DNA of 64,000 nt, from NCBI RefSeq assembly GCF_000730645.1, contig NZ_BBIU01000007.1, positions 62,001-126,000 on the forward strand. The letters run 5' to 3'. The stretch's first letter is position 1, and each line of letters starts with the position of its first letter. Below are positions 59,993 to 64,000 of this stretch, one piece after another. A program made the translations under genes and the position numbers. This DNA is from Pseudomonas parafulva NBRC 16636 = DSM 17004 (GTDB lineage Bacteria > Pseudomonadota > Gammaproteobacteria > Pseudomonadales > Pseudomonadaceae). Under the pieces are notes generated by a model, which worked only from the letters and a program-made list of their open reading frames with translations, did not search any database and was not told the origin of the DNA.

Positions 59993-60124
59993 GGCCAGGC
60001 ATTCCAGTAGGTGCGGTATGCCGTCACACTACCGGAGTCCGCCACCCGAGCGACCGGTACAGTTACCTTTAATTAATGAGATACACCTCACTGTATTGCC
60101 AATCTCGAAACAGGGGTATTCACC

Positions 60125-60616
60125 ATGAGCGTGGTTATTCGCCCGGCGGTGCGCACCGATGCGCAGCAGATTTTGACCTTCATCACTGAACTGGCGGCGT
60201 ACGAGCGTGCCCGGCACGAAGTGCTGGCCACCCTGCAGGACATTGAACGCAGCCTGTTCGATGAGCACAGCACCGTGCAGTGCCTGATCGGCGAACGTGA
60301 CGGCCGGGCCATTGGCTTTGCCGTGTATTTCCAAAGCTATTCCACCTGGCTGGGGCGCAGCGGCATTTACCTCGAAGACCTTTACATCACCCCGGATCAG
60401 CGCGGGGACGGTGCCGGCAAGCAGATGCTCAGGTACATCGCCCGGGAGGCCGTGGCCCATGGCTGGGGCCGCCTGGAATGGAGCGTGCTGGACTGGAACG
60501 AGCCAGCCATCAAGTTTTATGAGTCGCTGGGCGCGCAGCCGCAGGATGAGTGGGTGCGCTACCGCCTGGAGGGGGAGCAACTGCAAGCGTTTGCCCGTGA
60601 CGGCTTGCCGGTTTGA
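60125..60616 (+). CDS. GNAT-family N-acetyltransferase
   Basis: A 163-residue acetyltransferase. The acetyl-CoA binding motif is DQRGDGAGKQMLRYIAREAV (about residues 97-116), preceded by YLEDLYITP. WNEPAIKFYESLGAQPQDEW is the C-terminal motif B, typical of diamine N-acetyltransferase-like members. It lies just before the riboswitch but ends 46 bases earlier, so it is separate. An ATG after a pyrimidine-rich ACC is used. Confidence 0.86.
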   Translation: MSVVIRPAVRTDAQQILTFITELAAYERARHEVLATLQDIERSLFDEHSTVQCLIGERDGRAIGFAVYFQSYSTWLGRSGIYLEDLYITPDQRGDGAGKQMLRYIAREAVAHGWGRLEWSVLDWNEPAIKFYESLGAQPQDEWVRYRLEGEQLQAFARDGLPV

Positions 60617-60661
60617 CAGGCAATTGACGGCTGGCCCACCTCGTGCTTTTCTAGTGCCCTG

Positions 60662-60857
60662 CGTCAAGGTGCCCCTATGGGGGTGAAACGGGAAACCGGT
60701 GCGTCACAGGCCTGCAACAGGGCCTTGACCAAGCCGGTGCTGCCCCCGCAACGGTAAGCGAGCGAAGCGTCTGTACCACTGTGCCATCACCCTTGGCATG
60801 GGAAGGTGACGTTTTCAAGGAGCCAACCTCCTCCTCGCCAGCCCGGAGACCGGCCTT
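60662..60857 (+). promoter_or_regulatory. Cobalamin (adenosylcobalamin) riboswitch
   Basis: The element starts at GTCAAGGTGCCCC, continues with GGGTGAAACGGGAAACCGGT, has the conserved B12-box core GCTGCCCCCGCAACGGTAA (60739-60757), then CACTG, ATGGGAAGG, and closes with CCCGGAGACCGGCC (60842-60855). This is the class I cobalamin riboswitch pattern. It precedes cbtB by about 105 bases and should lower cbtBA-cobE-cobM expression when B12 is present. A candidate promoter with TTGACG (60624-60629) and TTTTCT lies upstream. Confidence 0.93.
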
Positions 60858-60962
60858 GCGCCTATGAACACCCCGCGGTGGGCGGGCGCTGTCGCATCCC
60901 CCTGGGCGCCGCCCGGGGCTGCCGCGCTTGCCCGTTGCCCACAAAAAGCAGAGGAACGCGTC

Positions 60963-61151
60963 ATGCCCGTCACCAGCGCCAACACCCCAAGTATCACCAC
61001 CCCCGTCACACTCAGCCAGCGCATTGCTGTTGCGGTAGGCGCCAGCCTGCTGGGGCTGTGCCTGGTCTACTTTGCCGGCTTTTCGCATATCGAAGCCGTA
61101 CACAACGCTGCCCACGACACGCGCCACAGCGCCGCCTTCCCCTGCCACTGA
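60963..61151 (+). CDS. cbtB: Cobalt transporter subunit CbtB
   Basis: A 62-residue single-helix membrane protein. Residues about 22-40 form a membrane segment, and the C-terminus HNAAHDTRHSAAFPCH is the His-rich metal-binding end typical of CbtB. It works with CbtA to bring in cobalt for cobalamin synthesis. The start at 60963 (MPVTSANT) gives the normal length; an upstream in-frame ATG at 60864 lies inside the end of the riboswitch. It is first gene of the riboswitch-controlled operon. Confidence 0.88.
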   Translation: MPVTSANTPSITTPVTLSQRIAVAVGASLLGLCLVYFAGFSHIEAVHNAAHDTRHSAAFPCH

Positions 61152-61161
61152 GTAACCGCCA

Positions 61162-61848
61162 ATGATCACGCGTATCGCCCGTACCGCGGGTTTCAGCGGG
61201 TTGCTTGCGGCCCTGTTGCTCACCCTGCTGCAAAGCTTCTGGGTCAGCCCCCTCATCTTGCAGGCCGAAACCTACGAAACCGCCGCCCCCGCCGAACAGC
61301 ACGCCCATGGCGAGGGCGCAGCGGCGCACGAACACAGTGCTGAGGCCTGGTCGCCGGAAGATGGCTGGCAGCGAGTATTGTCCACCACCGGTGGCAACCT
61401 GGTGGTCGCAGTGGGCTTCGCCCTTATCCTCGCTGCCCTCTACAGCCTGCGGGAGCCCAAGCGTGTTGGCACCGGTGCGCTTTGGGGCCTGGCCGGCTTC
61501 GCGGTGTTTTGCCTGGCACCCACGCTAGGCCTGCCGCCAGAACTGCCGGGCACCGCTGCAGCGGACCTGGGCCAGCGCCAAGCCTGGTGGGTTGGCGCCG
61601 CCAGCGCAACAGCCCTGGGCCTGGCATTGGTAGTGTTCGCCCACCACTGGCTGCTGAAGGTGCTTGGTGTGGTGCTACTGGCAGTGCCCCACCTGATTGG
61701 CGCACCGCAACCCGAAGTGCACGAGAGCCTGGCGCCCGAGGCGCTGGAAGCTCAGTTCAAACTGGCCTCGTGGCTGACCAACGCTGCGTTCTGGCTGGCG
61801 TTGGGCCTGCTCACCGCGTGGCTGTACCGCCGCCACAGCCAGGCCTGA
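61162..61848 (+). CDS. cbtA: Cobalt transporter subunit CbtA
   Basis: A 228-residue membrane protein with about five to six helices. After the first helix lies the His-rich loop HAHGEGAAAHEHSAEAW (about residues 48-64), a likely cobalt-binding site. VFCLAPTLGLPPELPGTAAA is a conserved CbtA block. It follows cbtB by ten bases; its stop overlaps the cobE start (TGATG). Confidence 0.9.
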   Translation: MITRIARTAGFSGLLAALLLTLLQSFWVSPLILQAETYETAAPAEQHAHGEGAAAHEHSAEAWSPEDGWQRVLSTTGGNLVVAVGFALILAALYSLREPKRVGTGALWGLAGFAVFCLAPTLGLPPELPGTAAADLGQRQAWWVGAASATALGLALVVFAHHWLLKVLGVVLLAVPHLIGAPQPEVHESLAPEALEAQFKLASWLTNAAFWLALGLLTAWLYRRHSQA

Positions 61849-62234
61849 TGCCGGCAGTGTACGCGGGGCTTGGCTGCCGGCGGGGGTGCCCGGTGGGCGT
61901 TTTGCAGGCGCTTCTGCTCGCCGGCCTGGCCGAACGGGGCCTCGCCTTGAGTGACCTGCGCGGCATCGCCAGCATCGCACTCAAGGCTGGCGAACCCGGC
62001 CTGCTTCAGCTAGCCGAGCGCCTCGGCCTGCCACTGGCGCTGTACCCTGCGGTGCAGCTGCAGGCCTACGAGCCGCTGCTCAGCCATCGCTCTGCCGCTG
62101 CGTATACCCACAGCGGTTGCTGGGGCGTCGCGGAAAGCACGGCCTTGGCGCTGGCCTGCCAGGCGGCAGGGCACGCCGAGCTACTGCTGCCGCGCCGGGT
62201 CATGGGCCCGGCAACACTGGCCATCGCAGGCTAG
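61848..62234 (+). CDS. cobE: Cobalamin biosynthesis protein CobE (CbiG C-domain)
   Basis: A 128-residue protein of the CobE/CbiG C-terminal family. The N-terminus MPAVYAGLGCRRGCPVGVLQ with GLGCRRG and ALALACQAAG are family hallmarks. CobE takes part in aerobic corrin ring synthesis, near the precorrin-4 step where CbiG acts anaerobically, but its exact role is unclear. The ATG overlaps the cbtA stop. cobM follows 31 bases later. Confidence 0.85.
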   Translation: MPAVYAGLGCRRGCPVGVLQALLLAGLAERGLALSDLRGIASIALKAGEPGLLQLAERLGLPLALYPAVQLQAYEPLLSHRSAAAYTHSGCWGVAESTALALACQAAGHAELLLPRRVMGPATLAIAG

Positions 62235-62265
62235 TCTGTTCATCTCTTTACATCCAAGGACTTTC

Positions 62266-63018
62266 ATGACGGTTTACTTCATCGGCGCCGGCCCCGGCGA
62301 CCCGGAACTGATCACAGTCAAGGGCCAGCGGCTGATCCGCCAATGCCCCGTGATCATCTACGCCGGTTCCCTGGTGCCTGCCGCCGTGCTGGAAGGCCAC
62401 CAGGCCGAAACCGTGATCAACAGCGCTGCGCTGAACCTGGAGCAGATCATCGGGGCCATGCAGGCAGCCCATGCCCTGGGCCAGGACGTGGCCCGGGTGC
62501 ACAGCGGTGATCCAAGCCTGTATGGCGCCATCGGCGAGCAGATCCGTCATCTGCAGGCGCTGGGCATCGACTATCAGATCATCCCCGGCGTAACCGCCAC
62601 CGCGGCCAGCGCCGCGCTGCTGGGGTGTGAACTGACCCTGCCAGAGGTCGCCCAGAGCGTCATCCTGACCCGCTTTGGCGAAAACTCCCCGATGCCGGCC
62701 GGGGAACGGTTGGAAGACCTGGCACGCCACGGCACCACGCTGGCCATTCACCTTGGGGTCAAGCACCTGGCGCGTATCGTCGAGCTGCTGGTGCCGCACT
62801 ATGGGCCAGAGTGCCCCGTCGCGGTTGTGCACCGTGCCACCTGGCCCGACCAGGACTGGGTACGTGGCACGCTGGCGGACATCGTCGCAGGTGTGTCGGC
62901 CAAGGGCTTCCGCCGTACTGCGCTGATTCTGGTGGGCCACGTGCTGGGAGAAACGCCGTTCGCTGAATCCGCCCTGTATCGCGCCGGGCACGCACACCTG
63001 TATCGCCCAGCGGGTTGA
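62266..63018 (+). CDS. cobM: Precorrin-4 C11-methyltransferase
   Basis: A 250-residue SAM-dependent methyltransferase of the CobA/CobM/CbiF family. FIGAGPGDPELITVKGQRLI (about residues 5-24) is the family N-terminal motif; VHSGDPSLYGAIGEQIRHL and IIPGVTATAASAALLGCELT follow. It methylates precorrin-4 at C11 in cobalamin synthesis. It is the last gene of the riboswitch operon and ends HLYRPAG. Very confident. Confidence 0.93.
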   Translation: MTVYFIGAGPGDPELITVKGQRLIRQCPVIIYAGSLVPAAVLEGHQAETVINSAALNLEQIIGAMQAAHALGQDVARVHSGDPSLYGAIGEQIRHLQALGIDYQIIPGVTATAASAALLGCELTLPEVAQSVILTRFGENSPMPAGERLEDLARHGTTLAIHLGVKHLARIVELLVPHYGPECPVAVVHRATWPDQDWVRGTLADIVAGVSAKGFRRTALILVGHVLGETPFAESALYRAGHAHLYRPAG

Positions 63019-63084
63019 GTGTTGCAAGGCACTGCAATCCGGTAGCAGACTGACCAACCCCTTACTGTTACCGGACCCTCCCCC

Positions 63085-63327
63085 ATGCTGGACTTGCGCC
63101 CCAACTGTGAATGCTGCGACGTCGACCTGCCCGGTGACAGCACTGACGCGTTTATCTGCTCGTTCGAGTGCACGTTCTGCCGCGGCTGCGCCGAAGGCCG
63201 CCTGCAACACCGCTGCCCCAACTGCGGCGGGCAATTGCTCAGCCGCCCTGCAAGGGTAGGCCAGGCATTGGCAAACAACCCGGCCTCCACCCTGCGCGTC
63301 AATAAACATCATGCGACCTGCGCCTGA
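63085..63327 (+). CDS. DUF1272 small cysteine-rich protein
   Basis: An 80-residue DUF1272 protein. It begins MLDLRPNCECCDVDLPGDST, contains CSFECTFCRGCAEG and ends its domain with CPNCGGQL. The Cys pairs probably bind one or two zinc ions. Function is unknown. It lies 66 bases after cobM, and a promoter of its own or read-through from the B12 operon is possible. Confidence 0.85.
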   Translation: MLDLRPNCECCDVDLPGDSTDAFICSFECTFCRGCAEGRLQHRCPNCGGQLLSRPARVGQALANNPASTLRVNKHHATCA

Positions 63328-63495
63328 GACCGGCAGGTAGGCGCCAGCGCCTGCCTGGGCGCGCGCCGCCGCCTAGTTTTGTAGGATTTTTCGACAGCAC
63401 GGCCAAGGTTTATCAACACTTCTATACTCGGCATTACCAAACTTCCGTAATGGTCGTATCTTGCTGCGCTTCTGATTGACTCACTTGCAGAAGTA

Positions 63496-63514
63496 TTCCT
63501 GGGTGCTCCAGGAA
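63496..63514 (+). promoter_or_regulatory. Hairpin in the response-regulator leader
   Basis: TTCCTGG (63496-63502) and CCAGGAA (63508-63514) form a perfect 7-bp stem with a 5-base loop, 30 bases before the ATG at 63545 and just upstream of the CAGGAG ribosome site. The 217-base gap here holds no gene; this hairpin may shape translation. Confidence 0.3.
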
Positions 63515-63544
63515 ATGCACCACACCCTCACAGGAGTTTTCCTA

Positions 63545-64000
63545 ATGACTACCGTGCTGATCGTCGACGATCACCCCATCGTCAGGCTATCCCTGCGCAT
63601 GCTCCTTGAGCGTGAACGCTTCCACGTCATCGGCGAAGTCGGTAATGGCAGCGAAGTGGCGCAGGTAGCCCGTGAACTGAAGCCTGACGTGGTCATCCTC
63701 GACATCGGCCTGCCCGGCCTGGATGGCATGGAGGTGATCAAGCGCCTGCAGGCCATCGAGCCGGTGCCCAAGATCATGGTCCTGACAGGCCAGGCCACCG
63801 ATCTGTATGTACGGCGCTGCCTGGATGCTGGCATTGGTGCCTTCGTGACTAAGGAAGAAGACCACGACGCCCTGCTGTTCGCCCTCAAGGCGCTGGTGAA
63901 GGGCTATTCAACATTCCCGCAGATGTCGGTCAACAGCAACTCGCTGGAAAGCGAGCCGGTACGCCTGGCCAGCCTGTCGAACCGCGAAATGGAAGTGCTG
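63545..64000 (+). CDS. LuxR-type response regulator (partial, window end)
   Basis: The first 152 codons are in the window. The receiver domain has the acidic pocket VLIVDDHPIVRLSL, the phospho-acceptor Asp in VVILDIGLPGLDG (about residue 54), Thr in VLTGQ and Lys in FVTKEEDHDAL. At the end RLASLSNREMEVL is the start of a LuxR-type helix-turn-helix. This is the NarL/BvgA class of response regulator. A cognate kinase is not in view. CAGGAG precedes the ATG. Confidence 0.9.
   Translation, partial: MTTVLIVDDHPIVRLSLRMLLERERFHVIGEVGNGSEVAQVARELKPDVVILDIGLPGLDGMEVIKRLQAIEPVPKIMVLTGQATDLYVRRCLDAGIGAFVTKEEDHDALLFALKALVKGYSTFPQMSVNSNSLESEPVRLASLSNREMEVL

Noticed and set aside
63335..63356. GC-rich dyad after the DUF1272 gene as a terminator
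   Set aside because: The arms nearly touch, leaving a four-base loop with a mismatch in the stem, and GC-rich sequence follows instead of a U-run.
1..64000. CRISPR arrays, tRNA or rRNA genes, prophage modules, integrases
   Set aside because: No spaced direct repeats, no cloverleaf-type sequences, and no integrase, terminase or structural phage genes were found on either strand.

Overview
This window is chromosomal DNA from a gamma-proteobacterium of the genus Pseudomonas, most likely the P. putida group. The evidence is the high GC content, the end of a phenylacetate (paa) cluster with PaaX and PaaY, a ketogluconate (kgu/ptxS) cluster beside a membrane gluconate 2-dehydrogenase, a P. putida-type inverted REP pair (37.15 kb), a DUF1652 gene and a B12-riboswitch cbtBA operon. 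No rRNA, tRNA, CRISPR array, prophage or intact insertion sequence was seen.

Layout. 0-3.6 kb: paaH (cut by the window edge), paaG and paaF on the minus strand; paaY and the repressor paaX on the plus strand. 3.7-5.3 kb: a HipBA-like toxin-antitoxin pair. 5.3-9.4 kb: an ArsB-type transporter and two MFS exporters. 9.5-10.1 kb: a small methyltransferase. 10.3-14.5 kb: a lower-GC accessory stretch with three decayed pieces of the same IS3-type element, two unrecognised genes, a truncated nucleotidyltransferase gene and a coniferyl-aldehyde-type dehydrogenase. 14.5-17.8 kb: a LuxR regulator opposite a carbon-nitrogen hydrolase and an APC permease. 17.9-25.8 kb: stress and miscellaneous metabolism genes (HxlR/NmrA pair, SDR, nitrilase/LysR pair, alpha/beta hydrolase, DUF2254 protein, a lipoprotein, a secreted protein).

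26-32.6 kb: a metal-limitation region. A TonB receptor lies behind a Fur-like box. It is followed by a set of zinc-sparing paralogues: cysteine-free L31 (rpmE2), a DksA lacking its zinc-finger cysteines (dksA2), a second dihydroorotase and a second HisI. Two Zur-like boxes flank this set, and one of them is shared with a divergent NTF2-like gene of unknown role. 32.7-46.7 kb: quinone-oxidoreductase-like protein, a dTMP-kinase-like protein, a bacteriophytochrome hybrid kinase, acetolactate synthase with a LysR gene, an MFS exporter, diaminopropionate ammonia-lyase plus M20 hydrolase with a divergent Lrp regulator, an aldo-keto reductase and endonuclease I.

46.7-55.8 kb: kguEKTD, ptxS and the three-subunit gluconate 2-dehydrogenase. 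The dehydrogenase makes 2-ketogluconate in the periplasm; KguT imports it, KguK phosphorylates it and KguD reduces it to 6-phosphogluconate. PtxS has two identical 14-bp palindromic operators. 55.9-60.6 kb: AlkB, small conserved proteins, pirin, a hydrolase, a LysE exporter and a GNAT enzyme. 60.6-63.0 kb: a cobalamin riboswitch followed by cbtB-cbtA-cobE-cobM. 63.1-64 kb: a DUF1272 protein and a LuxR-type response regulator cut by the window end.

No wholly new system can be proven from sequence alone. The candidates most worth a second look are the unassigned NTF2-like gene sharing a Zur-type box with the zinc-sparing operon, the two-gene unit between IS remnants at 10.8-12.3 kb, and the short upstream ORF coupled to the 95-residue protein at 56.7 kb.
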